Source: CAWGMT01 sp963823675 (GTDB lineage: Bacteria; Planctomycetota; Planctomycetia; Isosphaerales; Isosphaeraceae). Taken from it: 64,000 bases of DNA. This document shows, piece after piece, positions 8,886-17,993 of this stretch. A program made the position numbers and the translations under genes. The stretch spans positions 62,001 to 126,000 of the forward strand of contig CAWGMT010000008.1 of NCBI GenBank assembly GCA_963823675.1. Reading direction: 5' to 3'. The notes beneath the pieces were generated by a model that was not told where the DNA came from, did no database searches, and was given only the letters and a program-made list of their open reading frames with translations. Positions within the stretch are counted from its first letter, which is position 1. Each line of letters opens with the position of its first letter.

Positions 8886-11800
8886 ATGGGAGGTGCCGTC
8901 TTCATGATCCAGCTAGCAAACAAGGATCTCAAGCTCGAAGAACTGCTGATCGCCTGGGAGGAAGCCCGCGAGCGGGGCGAATCGTTGACTGTCGAATCGC
9001 TCTGTCGTGACTGCCCCGACCTGGTCGGCGAGCTGGCAAGGCGAATCGAGGCGCTCCGCGATTGGGACCGCCTCGCGTCCGATTCCTCGGCACCGTTGTC
9101 AAGCTCGCCTGAAGCCGCCGCACGGGCGTGTGCCTGTGCGTGTCCGCCTGCCTCGGCCTGCGTCACGCTCGAACTGGGCGGCCTGCATTTCCACGATCGC
9201 GGCGGACTGGGCGTGATTTACAAGGCCCGACACCAGGATCTGCCGCGAGACGTTGCTCTGAAGTTCATCCGTCAGGACCGATCCGACGATCCTCAGTGCT
9301 CGAAGCGGTTCCTCCGGGAAGCCCAGATCACGGCACGGCTCGAGCATCCGGGGATCGTCCCGATCTATGGACTCGGTCGCGACGAGGCCGGGAACCCTTG
9401 CTACGCGATGCGCTTCGTCGAAGGAACGACGCTCGAGCAGGCGATCAAATCCTATCACGTCCAGCGGGATCACGACCGTGAGCGGGGCTCGGTGGGGACG
9501 GACCGTACATTTCGCGCGCTACTCCAGCGCTTCAAGTCGGCCTGTACGACCATCGGATACGCCCATAGCCGGGGAGTCCTCCACCGGGACATCAAGCCGG
9601 GCAACATCATGCTCGGGCCCTTCGAAGAGACCCTCGTAGTGGACTGGGGCCTGGGGAAAATCATCGCGAGCGGCGCCGCCCTAGCAAGAGGCGCCGGTGA
9701 AGATGAGCGGGAGATGTTGTTGCCCGTGGCGGGCTCGGACGAGCTCGCGACTTGGGGCGTCGTCGGCACACCGGGTTTCATGAGTCCGGAGCAGCACGCC
9801 GGCCAGTGGGGAAAAGTCGGGCCGGCCAGTGACATCTACGCCCTGGGCGCAACGCTCTATGTCTTGCTGACAGGCAAAGCGCCGTTCGATGGTCGCAGCC
9901 CAGGTGAGATCGCCGCGAAGGTCGAGCGAGGCGAATTCATCCCGCCCCGGCAAGCGAAGGCCGAGATCCCCCGACCGCTCGAAGCGATCTGCCTCAAGGC
10001 GATGGCGCTGACACCGGAAGATCGCTACAACTCGGCCGTTGACCTGGCCGTCGATCTGGAGGACTGGATGGCCGGCGAACCGGTGAGTGCCTGGCGCGAA
10101 CCCTGGCCAGTACGCGCCCGTCGCTGGATGAGTCGGAACCGCACTCTGGCGACAACCGGCGCAGTGGCGATGATGCTCGTCTTGATCGGCCTGGTTGTCA
10201 TTCTGGTTCTACAGGACCGGTCTACCCGCCGGCTCGCCGGCCGGAACGAGCAGTTGCGGCAGGCTCGGGCTCGAGCCGAGGGCCGGGTCGAGCTGGCGCT
10301 GAACGCGATCGATCAGTTCCGTGGGGCGGTCGCCGACAACCCGCAGCTCAAGCTTCGGCCCGAATTTGCCCAGCTCCGCAAGGGCCTATTGCGAACGCCG
10401 CAGGAGTTTTACCGGCAGATCCGCCAGGACATCGAAGCAAGCCAGGACACAGCGCCCGAAGCGTGGGCCGGGCTTGCAAAGGTCATCCTCAAGCTGGCCG
10501 CGATCACGGCCGAGATCGACTCGAGGCCAAGCGCCATCCATGCCTACCAGGAGGGACTTGCGATCCTCGACCGCCCCCTCCTCAGTCGCTCCAATTCCAC
10601 CGAACTGCTGGCTCTCGAGGGGCGTGCGCTGATTGATCTCGGGAGACTGCAACGCGAAGAGCGAAGACTGCCGGATGCGCTGGCGAGCGAGGAACGCGCT
10701 CGGAAGATCCTGGAGACGCTGAGCCGCGATCAATCCGAGGTTGCCGACCACCGGATCGACCTGGCCGCTGCATGCGATGAAGCCGGGCTGACGCACCTCC
10801 ATGCCAGAAGATTCGGCGAGGCCGATGCCAGTTTCGAGCAGGCCCGCGAGATCCTCGAAAAAATGAGAGACCAGCCGGTCGAAGTCGCTCGGCGCCTCGC
10901 GCATCTCGCGCAGGTGTACAATCATCTGGGCATCGCACACAATCGCTCGGGCCAGCCCGCCCAGGCGCTGGCCTTTTACGAGAACGCGCTAACGCTCCAG
11001 GAGCGTTTAGCACGCGAGCGACCGACGGATCCCAAGATCCTCTCGATTCTGGCAGTGCTCCATTACAACATTGGCAATATCCGACGTGACACCGGCCGGA
11101 GCGGGGCGGTCGAGTCTTATGAACGGTCGAACGAGATCCTGGAACCGCTGGTGCGGGAGTATCGCAGTATAGCCGACTTCCGGATCCAGTACGCGCGATC
11201 ACTGGGCAATCTCGCCCTGGTGACGTCGGACACGCGAATCAAGACCCGAGCGATCCCGGCCTACACCCGGATGGTAGAGCTGCAGCGCGAGGGGGTCGAG
11301 CTCCATCCCGGCGTCGTCGCATTCCGGTTCGATCTGGCAAAGACCCTGTATCACCTTGCGCGGGCGAACCTTGTTGTGGACCAACCTCAAGATGCACTCA
11401 GGCACACACAAGAAGGGATCGAACGACTCGGAGCGAATCTCGCCACCGACAAGGATCCCGTGGGTGAGACAAAGAGCCTGCTGGGGATGATCTGGGAAGA
11501 GCGGGCTAAAGCCCTAATTGCCCTGGGCCGCGAAAACGAAGCGGTCGAGTCGCTCGAGGCCGCGATCGGCCACCAGCGCAAGGCACTCGATCAGGATCCC
11601 CGTTCGGCCGATTATCGGAAGCAGCTCTTCAATCATCATTACCACCTCGCGGCCCTTCGGTTGATCCTGGGCCAAACCAATGAGGCGGAATCCAGTCTCG
11701 AAGCGCTAAAGCCGTTGTGGTACACGAATCCGGGAGATCTCTCCTACGACGCCTGGGATCTGGCACGCGTCTGGCTGAAGGCGACCGGTGCCGAAGCCGG

Positions 11801-12005
11801 ACGAGCTAAACCGACCGCAAAGGCAATCCAGTTATACGGCGCGCTCGTGGTGACGATGCTCGAGCGGGCCGTCGATGCCGGTTTTCGCAACGTCTCGCCG
11901 CTGATCAACGACCCGGCTTTCGACGCATTCCGGGCGCGCGATGACTTCCAGCGTCTACTCATGCGCATGATGGATCTGGCCTTCCCGGTGAACGCGTTCC
12001 GATGA
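8886..12005 (+). CDS. Membrane-anchored Ser/Thr protein kinase with C-terminal TPR region
   Basis: 1039 residues. The kinase domain covers about residues 98-395: Gly-rich loop DRGGLGVIYKA, VALKFI lysine, catalytic VLHRDIKPGN (near 233), metal-binding VVDWGLGK (DWG instead of DFG, a variant shared with the 21824 kinase), then GTPGFMSPEQ. One membrane segment lies near 425-445 (VAMMLVLIGLVVILVL). The remainder is a helical TPR-like solenoid (about 500-980, for example ALASEERARKILETL), and the protein ends with MDLAFPVNAF, a C-terminal signature it shares with the 52349 kinase. Predicted topology is a cytoplasmic kinase and an external repeat domain that may bind a ligand or partner; this is inference. 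The first start used is 8886; the ATG at 8904 (MIQLANKDL) is equally plausible. Confidence 0.9.
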   Translation: MGGAVFMIQLANKDLKLEELLIAWEEARERGESLTVESLCRDCPDLVGELARRIEALRDWDRLASDSSAPLSSSPEAAARACACACPPASACVTLELGGLHFHDRGGLGVIYKARHQDLPRDVALKFIRQDRSDDPQCSKRFLREAQITARLEHPGIVPIYGLGRDEAGNPCYAMRFVEGTTLEQAIKSYHVQRDHDRERGSVGTDRTFRALLQRFKSACTTIGYAHSRGVLHRDIKPGNIMLGPFEETLVVDWGLGKIIASGAALARGAGEDEREMLLPVAGSDELATWGVVGTPGFMSPEQHAGQWGKVGPASDIYALGATLYVLLTGKAPFDGRSPGEIAAKVERGEFIPPRQAKAEIPRPLEAICLKAMALTPEDRYNSAVDLAVDLEDWMAGEPVSAWREPWPVRARRWMSRNRTLATTGAVAMMLVLIGLVVILVLQDRSTRRLAGRNEQLRQARARAEGRVELALNAIDQFRGAVADNPQLKLRPEFAQLRKGLLRTPQEFYRQIRQDIEASQDTAPEAWAGLAKVILKLAAITAEIDSRPSAIHAYQEGLAILDRPLLSRSNSTELLALEGRALIDLGRLQREERRLPDALASEERARKILETLSRDQSEVADHRIDLAAACDEAGLTHLHARRFGEADASFEQAREILEKMRDQPVEVARRLAHLAQVYNHLGIAHNRSGQPAQALAFYENALTLQERLARERPTDPKILSILAVLHYNIGNIRRDTGRSGAVESYERSNEILEPLVREYRSIADFRIQYARSLGNLALVTSDTRIKTRAIPAYTRMVELQREGVELHPGVVAFRFDLAKTLYHLARANLVVDQPQDALRHTQEGIERLGANLATDKDPVGETKSLLGMIWEERAKALIALGRENEAVESLEAAIGHQRKALDQDPRSADYRKQLFNHHYHLAALRLILGQTNEAESSLEALKPLWYTNPGDLSYDAWDLARVWLKATGAEAGRAKPTAKAIQLYGALVVTMLERAVDAGFRNVSPLINDPAFDAFRARDDFQRLLMRMMDLAFPVNAFR

Positions 12006-12059
12006 ATCAAGGCGTACGATCGAGGTGCCGACGACTTCTCCTAACTCGTGTAAAACGTC

Positions 12060-12782
12060 TCAGGCGTGGCCGGTCGTCACATTGTCGAAGACCCGGCAAA
12101 AGTTTCCGCCGCCAATCTTGCGGATCTCGCCAGGCGTGAAACCCTGGCGCAGCATCTCCGCGACGGCCGCCTTGAAGAATCCGCCGGACAGACCGGGCCA
12201 AGCGGCGTTGGTGGATTGGCCGGCCCGGGGGGACAGGATGTCGGTGTCGCTGCCGATGCCGTCGTGGTCGATGCCGACGGCGTCCACCAGCGCCTTGATG
12301 CCCGCAACGTAGTCGCCCATCGAGTCGGAAAGTTTGGTCCACACGCCGATCACGCCGCCGGCGTCGGCGACCACGCGGGCGTGGTCCTTGCTGATCAGCC
12401 GCGGGGCCATCATTTTCGCCATCCGGGGGTTCTTGCCCGCTCGCGTGTCGAGGCTGGTGTGCGACACGATGGCCGGCTGCGTGGACACCTTCAGCGCGCC
12501 CTTCACGGTCTCGTGGCTGGCGTGGGCGAGGTCGACAACGATGCCCAGCCGGTTGCACTCCTGTTGCTCCTTCCGACCCTGCTCTGGCCTCGCCCCCCAG
12601 GGTGTGACATGGTTGTGCATGTCGATGCCGATGGTGCCGGCCAGGACCTCCGCGACCCGCGGATCCTCGGTGTCGGCCTGCGCCCGGAGCCAACCCGGCG
12701 CAAGCAACACTGCGACGTTCGCCCCGACCGCTCCCGTCAGAAATTCTCGCCGCGTATGAATCCATTGAATATATGACACCAT
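12060..12782 (-). pseudogene. Membrane dipeptidase (peptidase M19) with an internal deletion
   Basis: 240 residues in an open frame. The N-terminus has a twin-arginine-type signal (TRREFLTGAVG and a hydrophobic stretch ending WLRA). The M19 family is visible in GIDMHNHV (first metal-site region), RLGIVVDLAHASHETVKGA, VSHTS, and VGIDHDGIGSDTD near the C-terminus, ending FDNVTTG. Family members are usually 320-400 residues. About 100 residues are missing between the MHNH segment and the RLGIVVD segment, including a region normally carrying a metal-binding Glu, so activity is doubtful. The frame is intact, so the deletion is in frame or a multiple of three. It is convergent with the kinase ending at 12005. 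The true family is fairly certain; functionality is not. Confidence 0.75.
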
Positions 12783-12832
12783 AGATATAAGTTGAGCCTA
12801 ACTTTGCAAGGCATTACTGATCCCCGCGAGAC

Positions 12833-13111
12833 TTGACTCGATCCGCGCCTGCGGAACGGTCTATCATCATGTGTGATTATAACGGCCGGCTCCTCCCTCG
12901 GGTGGTGAGGAATTCTAAAATCCGCTTCATCATAGGGGATGCGATCAACATGAGCGGTCGTAGGATAACGCTGGCTCACGAGTTTTGCCACCTGTTGTTC
13001 GATCGTGCAGGCTTGCGAAGCCTGGCCCGATTTGAGGGTGGCGGAGCCGACAGTGACGTTGGGGGTGGTTGTTCTGACGGCGGATTTCAAATTCTGAATA
13101 GAATCAGGTAA
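12833..13111 (+). pseudogene. Relic of an ImmA/IrrE-type metallopeptidase
   Basis: The frame contains RRITLAHEFCHLLFD, which matches the HExxH zinc site and flanking residues of ImmA/IrrE-family peptidases (usual form RRFTLAHELGHLL), preceded by a segment (KIRFIIGDAINMSG) that fits the strand before the site. After LARFEGGGADSD the homology stops and the frame ends in low-information sequence. Such proteins are normally 150-400 residues and often follow an HTH domain; neither the HTH nor the C-terminal part is here. It is probably a fragment left after rearrangement. The N-terminal 25 codons may not be coding. Confidence 0.5.
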
Positions 13112-13134
13112 AATCTCGCCGTCTGAACCGATGT

Positions 13135-13216
13135 CGCAGAAAAGATGTCAGGAACCTTGTGTGCGAAGCAAACTCTTGGGCCGTTCCGGAAAAAGCTTCC
13201 TGACACCTTTTCTGCG
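13135..13216. repeat. Inverted repeat, 20-base arms, upstream of the ECF42-type sigma
   Basis: The left arm 13135-13154 (CGCAGAAAAGATGTCAGGAA) and right arm 13197-13216 are inverted copies with one mismatch, separated by 42 bases. This looks like a small palindromic mobile repeat (MITE/REP-like). It ends 19 bases before the sigma ATG at 13236, so it forms most of the 5' leader and could influence expression. Confidence 0.7.
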
Positions 13217-13235
13217 CTGGCAGGAAACGATCGAC

Positions 13236-14483
13236 ATGAAACTCGATGCCTCCGTAACGATCCGCGACCGGATCGACGATCTCTACCGCTCCGACTCGCG
13301 TCGCGTGTTTGCTTCACTCGTCCGATTGCTGAAGGATTTTGATCTGGCGGACGATGCCATGCACGAGGCGTACGCAGCCGCCGTGGAGATTTGGCAACGA
13401 GATGGGGTGCCGGCAAATCCGAGAGCGTGGTTGATCTCCACTGGAAAATTCAAGGCGATCAACGCGCTTCGTCGGCAAGGCCGCCTGAAGGAACTTCAGC
13501 CCGAAATCGCTGCGCGAGTCGACAAAGTGGCCGATGAAAATGCGGCCCGGGCCGCCACTGAGATCGAAGACGATCGATTGCGTCTGATCTTCACCTGTTG
13601 TCATCCCGCCATTGACCCAAAGCTGCAGGTGCCGCTCACGCTTCGCGAGGTCTGCGGACTGACGACCGAGGAGATCGCCCACGCGTTCTTGACTTCCAAG
13701 GCAACGATGGCCCAGCGAATCGTCCGCGGCAAGGCGAAGATTCGTGATGCACAAATTCCCTATATCGTTCCGTCTCAGGGGGACCTGCCCGAACGGCTCG
13801 ACGCGGTGCTTTCCGTCATCTATTTGGTGTTCAACGAAGGATATGCGGCCTCGCAGGGCGCTTCGCTCTTACGGGTTGATCTAACAGACGAGGCCATTCG
13901 ACTGGGCCGGCTACTTCTCGAGTTGCTTCCCGATCCGGAGGCCAAGGGGCTGCTGGCCTTGATGCTGCTCCACGAATCGCGCAGGGAAGCACGTGTTTCC
14001 CAAGACGGTGAAATCATTCTGCTTGAAGAGCAGGACCGCTCCCGTTGGGACTTTCCAATGATTTCCGAGGGCACGGCACTGGTGGAGCAAGCCCTTCGGT
14101 CGGGACGGATTGGTGCATACACGCTCCAAGCTGCCATTTCGGCAGTTCATGCCGAGGCCCGCACCGCCGCCCAGACGGACTGGAATCAGATCGTCGTGCT
14201 TTACTCCGTACTGCAGCGAATCGATTCATCGCCGGTCGTCGAACTCAATCGGGCGGTCGCGGTAGCGATGCGGGACGGACCGGAGGCGGGGCTGGTCCTG
14301 ATCGATGCGATTCTGGACCGCGGGGACTTGGTGGACTATCACCTTGCCCACGCGGCGCGAGCGGAGTTGTGCCGTCGCTCGGGAAAACTGTCCGACGCAA
14401 GGAACTCGTATGAGCGAGCACTATCGTTGGCTCGGCAGGAACCGGAGCAGCGATTTTTGACTCGGCGGCTGTCCGAAATCTAG
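13236..14483 (+). CDS. ECF42-type sigma factor with C-terminal TPR-like domain
   Basis: 415 residues from MKLDASVTIRD; the ATG at 13236 follows CAGGAAA, and the upstream in-frame codons lie in a palindromic repeat, so the shorter start is preferred. Region 2 is DDLYRSDSRRVFASLVRLL with DFDLADDAMHEAY and NPRAWLISTGKFKAI. Region 4 includes LTLREVCGLTTEEIAHAFL and MAQRIVRGKAKIR. The C-terminal 230 residues (LPERLDAVLSVIYLVFNEGY, then helical pairs ending LCRRSGKLSDARNSYERAL) are the TPR-like extension that defines this group. ECF42 genes usually sit beside genes for DGPF/YCII-like proteins, as here (14647 and 14959). The extension is thought to replace an anti-sigma factor in control. Confidence 0.9.
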   Translation: MKLDASVTIRDRIDDLYRSDSRRVFASLVRLLKDFDLADDAMHEAYAAAVEIWQRDGVPANPRAWLISTGKFKAINALRRQGRLKELQPEIAARVDKVADENAARAATEIEDDRLRLIFTCCHPAIDPKLQVPLTLREVCGLTTEEIAHAFLTSKATMAQRIVRGKAKIRDAQIPYIVPSQGDLPERLDAVLSVIYLVFNEGYAASQGASLLRVDLTDEAIRLGRLLLELLPDPEAKGLLALMLLHESRREARVSQDGEIILLEEQDRSRWDFPMISEGTALVEQALRSGRIGAYTLQAAISAVHAEARTAAQTDWNQIVVLYSVLQRIDSSPVVELNRAVAVAMRDGPEAGLVLIDAILDRGDLVDYHLAHAARAELCRRSGKLSDARNSYERALSLARQEPEQRFLTRRLSEI

Positions 14484-14646
14484 TTTCCGACCGCAATTTC
14501 CGATGCGAAGTGCGTGGGTAACAGATTTCTGGCGAAATTTTGGAGGCCGTTGTCGATTGCCGAGATTCTCGGTTCAACTACTGGTGAAAGTCGGAAAATG
14601 ACCGACTTCCATCGCATTCCCATCCACCGAGTTCAGGAGTTCCGTC

Positions 14647-14898
14647 ATGAAAGTCATGGTGATTGTCAAAGCGTCAAAGGCGTCAGAGGCGGGCGAGATG
14701 CCGCCCCCCGAAATGTTCGCGGCCATGGGCAAGTTCAACGAAGAATTGATCAATGCGGGAATCCTGGTCGTTGGTGGGGGACTGACGCCAAGCTCTCGCG
14801 GTGCCCGTGTTCGGTTCTCCGGCTCAAATCGCACCGTCACCGACGGGCCATTCGCTGAGCGTGTCGATTCCGGCCTGGCCCGTTTGACTAATCGGTGA
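14647..14898 (+). pseudogene. DGPF/YCII-related protein, C-terminally truncated
   Basis: 83 residues beginning MKVMVIVKASKASEAGEMPPPE and reaching the family motif VTDGPFAE, after which the sequence departs from the family (RVDSGLARLTNR, stop). Family members are about 115-140 residues and continue with a helix/strand segment (ETKE-x-GGF-type) that is absent. A proper ribosome-binding site is visible (CAGGAG upstream of the ATG). It lies between the ECF42-type sigma and an intact relative at 14959, so it is probably a decayed twin. The truncation may be a deletion, since no other frame continues the family sequence before 14959. Confidence 0.7.
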
Positions 14899-14958
14899 GA
14901 GCTTGGCAGCGTGAAGGCCGAGCAAGTCCAGCAGGGCAGTCCTTGAACGGAGAGTCGC

Positions 14959-15363
14959 ATGAAATACGTCTGTTTAGCGTTCTTCGACGAGGCGGCGTTT
15001 GCTCAGATTCCGCAGGCAGACGCGCAGAGAATGATGGAGGAATGTTTTGCCTACGACGATGTCCTTCGGCGAGGCGGGCATTTCCTGGGGGGAGAAGCGC
15101 TCGATTCCGCCCGTAACGCAGTCACGCTCCGGCTGAAGGATGGCGAGGTCCAAGTCACCGACGGTCCGTATGTGGAGACCAAGGAAACGCTCGGCGGCAT
15201 TCTGCTGCTGGAAGCCCGCGACCTGAACCACGCCATCACGCTCTTGTCGAAACACCCGGCGGTGCGGATGAAGTGGAGAACGACATTCGAGATCCGGCCG
15301 GCTAATGAAGAAATGAACCGCCTGGTCTCCGAGCGGAGCGCGGCGGTAGCTAGAGAAGCATGA
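14959..15363 (+). CDS. DGPF/YCII-related protein, ECF42-associated
   Basis: 134 residues, MKYVCLAFFDEAAFAQIP to the stop at 15361-15363. It contains the VTDGPYVETKE motif (a DGPF variant with Tyr) and the following GGILLLEARDLNHAI helix typical of this ferredoxin-fold family. The ATG is preceded by GGAGAG. Full length is normal for the family. The genomic link with ECF42-type sigma factors is well established, but the biochemical role is unknown; a small-molecule or regulatory role for the sigma's output is guesswork. Confidence 0.88.
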   Translation: MKYVCLAFFDEAAFAQIPQADAQRMMEECFAYDDVLRRGGHFLGGEALDSARNAVTLRLKDGEVQVTDGPYVETKETLGGILLLEARDLNHAITLLSKHPAVRMKWRTTFEIRPANEEMNRLVSERSAAVAREA

Positions 15364-15595
15364 ACGAACGGAGCTCCATCGCGTCGCCAACGTGGTGCCG
15401 GCACCGGCGGCGCCGGCCGACCTGATGCAACCGGACCCCAACAGCGTGGCATTCAAGACGATGACCAACCCGACCATGAGCGCGGAAACGACCTTCGTGG
15501 GGCGGTTATGGCGGCTCAAATCCCGCCGCTCGTTGCGGAAGCGACTGGCGACGAGATTCGAACTTTCTTTCAGCCCTTGGTTCGGCGCGGTGCGC
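15364..15595. other. Short spacer with a possible membrane-protein relic
   Basis: No supported gene. On the minus strand around 15430-15530 there is a hydrophobic stretch (VVSALMVGLVIVLNATLLGSGC) ending in a lipobox-like LGSGC, but no start codon and no downstream domain support it. It may be a fragment of a membrane or lipoprotein gene. Confidence 0.2.
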
Positions 15596-15975
15596 TTACC
15601 CCTGTCCGGGTGGGCGCGGCTCCCATAGCTCGAATCGGTTGCCCTCCGGGTCGGTCGCCCAGCCGAACCGGCCAAAGTCGTAGTCCTCGACCCTGTCGTC
15701 TACCTGCGCCCGGAAGCTCGGAGTTGGGCCAACATGGCGTCGAGGTTCCGGACGCGATAATTGACCATGAACGGTGCCGGGCCCGAACCGAAGTAGGAGG
15801 TGTCCGCAGGGAACGCAGACCAAACCGCCTGCTCTCCAGCCGCGGCAGACGTGAAAGCCCCGTAGGTTTGCCCTGGGTCAACGGGCACGCCCAAGTGTTC
15901 GCGATACCAGGCGGCGAGCGCCTTGGGATCGCGCGCTTTGAAGAATACGCCGCCAATTCCAACTACCTGTTCCAT
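15596..15975 (-). CDS. VOC-superfamily (glyoxalase/bleomycin-resistance-like) protein, one frameshift
   Basis: Starts MEQVVGIGGVFFKARD at 15975 with AAGGGG upstream. The first part (AWYREHLGVPVD, MVNYRVRNLDAMLAQL) is a typical VOC N-terminal half. Near 15712 the frame shifts, and the family C-terminus continues as RVEDYDFGRFGWATDPEGNR then FELWEP in another frame to 15596. Restoring one base joins the halves into a protein of about 126 residues, the normal length. Metal ligands such as the Glu in FELWEP are present. The substrate is unknown. The gene is convergent with the DGPF gene; VOC proteins of this kind are common near ECF42 clusters. Either a sequencing slip or recent inactivation explains the shift. 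Confidence 0.75.
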
Positions 15976-16192
15976 ACAAACCCCTTTTCTTCGCGCCGAA
16001 CTTGTGATTCTCTCACGCAAACGCATTGATAATGACGGGCCAAAGTCGGCCGGTCAATCAGCGAACTTCCCAATGACTCGATGGGTTAACCAACGCGCGC
16101 ACCGGGGACCCCGCATTTCGGAGGCGAAGAAAGGACGAAGCCTTGGCCTGCCTCGTCCATCCGCCGTCGGAACCCTCAAGACTGCGCGACTA

Positions 16193-16594
16193 CTACTTAT
16201 CGTTCTTCTGCCTCTTGCCCCCGAAATCCCATTCCCGCTTCTCGCCTCCGAATTCCGCCGCGCTCTTTCCCTTGAGCTTATCACCGTCAATCGTCAGCTT
16301 GTACTCGACGGTGATGCCGTCATCCATCCCCGCCAACTTCCGCTCGGCGGAGAATGTCAGCGTACCGTCCTTCAGCTTCAGGTCCTTGAGCTTCGTCTCG
16401 CCCTGGTCCGGCCAGCTCATCGTCCCGGCGAGGTTGTCCCCGTCCTTCTTGATCTTCAAGGTGGATGTCCGCTGCTGTCCGCCAATCTCATACTCGCACT
16501 TCCATGTCCCGACTGGATCTACGACCTTGTCGTCCGCCGCGCCCGCCAGGCCGCATACCCCGAGGACCAACGCCATTGAGAGAATCGCCTTCAT
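16193..16594 (-). CDS. Small exported protein with lipocalin-like beta-rich body
   Basis: 133 residues. The start at 16594 is preceded by GGAGGCG. The signal peptide MKAILSMALVLGVCGLAGAA has a clear cleavage region. The mature part opens DPVGTWKCEYEIGGQQRTS and alternates short charged strands (STLKIKKDGDNLAGTMSW, KLKDLKLKDGTLTFSAERK), suggesting a small antiparallel barrel. It ends in a lysine/arginine-rich tail. Such short GTW-containing exported proteins are frequent in planctomycetes; the function is unknown. The upstream in-frame start at 16801 would destroy the signal peptide and is rejected. Confidence 0.8.
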   Translation of the reverse strand: MKAILSMALVLGVCGLAGAADDKVVDPVGTWKCEYEIGGQQRTSTLKIKKDGDNLAGTMSWPDQGETKLKDLKLKDGTLTFSAERKLAGMDDGITVEYKLTIDGDKLKGKSAAEFGGEKREWDFGGKRQKNDK

Positions 16595-16821
16595 GATCGC
16601 CTCCGAAATCGTGGCGCGACGGCAGCAGTCCAACGTAGACTGCCTCCCGCCGCTGGCAGCGATTGTACCCATGCCGCGACCGATAGTCAGGTCTATGAGC
16701 GCCGAGACTGTGCGTGGCCAACTTAATCGAGGTGAAATCCGCGATTCCTGAGCGACTTGGTTGAGGCTGGACAGAAAATTCCCCTCGGAGAGCCTGATCA
16801 CTAGATCGAGGTTCCCGAGGA

Positions 16822-17564
16822 GTGTACTCCGTGGTGGGCTCGCTCTTGAGCTCTCCCCCTGCGCGCAGAGCGCTCAAGGCAGCCATCCGTTGTCTTGCCG
16901 CCAAGACCAGGTGTCATCCCACCAGCGGATGCGACGTCCAGTTCTCGGCCGTCACCATCGAACGGTGGTGTTACACAGCACGACGCGAGCGCGACGATCC
17001 CGTCGGCGTCTTGCGCCGCGCCGTGCGCAAGGACTGTGGCAAGGTCTCTCTGGCCGCGGCGCTGGCCCAGCAACTCTTTCTCCAGTACCGCGAGTACCCG
17101 CACTGGAGCGACCAACGAGCGAACTGCTTCGTAATGCGTTTCGGCTGGAATCCCTCAGGACTCAGCGTCAAAGCGATGGAACGATCTCGATCGAGGGCGT
17201 GCGCTACGAGATTCCGGGTCGGTATCGTCACTTCCGCAAAGTGACGGTGTGCTACGCCCGCTGGAACCTCGGCCGGGTCGATCTGGTGGACGCGCAAAGC
17301 GGAATCATTCTGGCCCCCATTTATCCCCTCGACAAAAGCGCCAACGCCGACGGTCGCCGCTCTCTGATCGAGCCCGACACGAAGGACGTCGCGGCGGACC
17401 GATCGGCCCAAGGCGGACGCACCAGCGGCCAGTTGCCGCCGCTTCTGAAGCAAATCCTCCAAGAGTATTCGGCTACAGGACTGCCACCGGCCTATCTGCC
17501 CAAGACATCACCCCCGACACGTCGGGACCTGCCGACTCCCAAGAACGGAGAAGACGCATCATGA
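16822..17564 (+). pseudogene. DDE (Mu/integrase-type) transposase relic with the catalytic core deleted
   Basis: The 5' part (VVGSLLSSPPARRALKAA, then FSAVTIERWCYTARRERDDP and VLRRAVRKDCGKVSL to YREYPHWS) is the N-terminal DNA-binding region of an integrase-core transposase. At about 17100-17115 the sequence jumps, in another frame, to the C-terminal part (LRNAFRLESLRTQRQSDGT, YEIPGRYRHFRKV, IYPLDKSANADGRRS). The intervening DDE domain, normally several hundred residues, is missing, so it cannot be active. The stop overlaps the next start as ATGA (17561-17564), showing that the original operon organisation is preserved. It is the first gene of a three-gene module with the two ATPase relics that follow. 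Confidence 0.8.
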
Positions 17565-17991
17565 ACAGCAAGAAACTGCTTTCGCTGTGGGGTCTGAAGT
17601 GGAACCGATTTTCGGCGGAGATCCCCAGCGACGGACTGCTTTTGACCCCCAAGATCGACCATTTCGCCTGGCGGGTCGAACAGTTGATCCCGGAGGGGGG
17701 CTTCGCACTGATCAGCGGTGAGACGGGCACCGGCAAGTCGGTGGCGCTGCTGGTCGTTTCGCAACGGCTGTCTACGCTGCGAGAACGTCGTCGTCGGTGT
17801 CATCGACAGGCCCCAGTCGAAAAGCTCTGACTCACAGCGCCGGCAATTACCGCACGCTGATGAAGATGGGCGCTGAGCTTCTGGCGTACGGCTTGGCCAA
17901 TGAGCTGGCGCAACTCGACGAGAAGTCTTACCTGGAGGTGTATCAGTCGAGGCATTCGCGTCCCGCGATCAAGAAGAAAGCGAGGGTGTGA
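17561..17991 (+). pseudogene. ExeA/TniB-like AAA ATPase relic, internally deleted
   Basis: Starts MNSKKLLSLWGLKWNRFS and contains the Walker A segment GGFALISGETGTGKSVALLV. A frameshift follows near 17785, where the family sequence continues briefly as VVVGVIDRPQSKSSD in another frame. At about 17830 it jumps to the C-terminal end (AGNYRTLMKMGAELLAYGLA, ELAQLDEKSYLEVY). The middle, with Walker B and sensor motifs, is missing (about 150 residues expected). In the intact family this ATPase regulates target choice for the transposase encoded upstream. The stop abuts the next gene (GTGTGACGATG). Confidence 0.8.
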
Positions 17992-17993
17992 CG

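Noticed and set aside
15430..15530. Hydrophobic segment with lipobox-like LGSGC on the minus strand
   Set aside because: No start codon or downstream domain; too short to call a lipoprotein gene.
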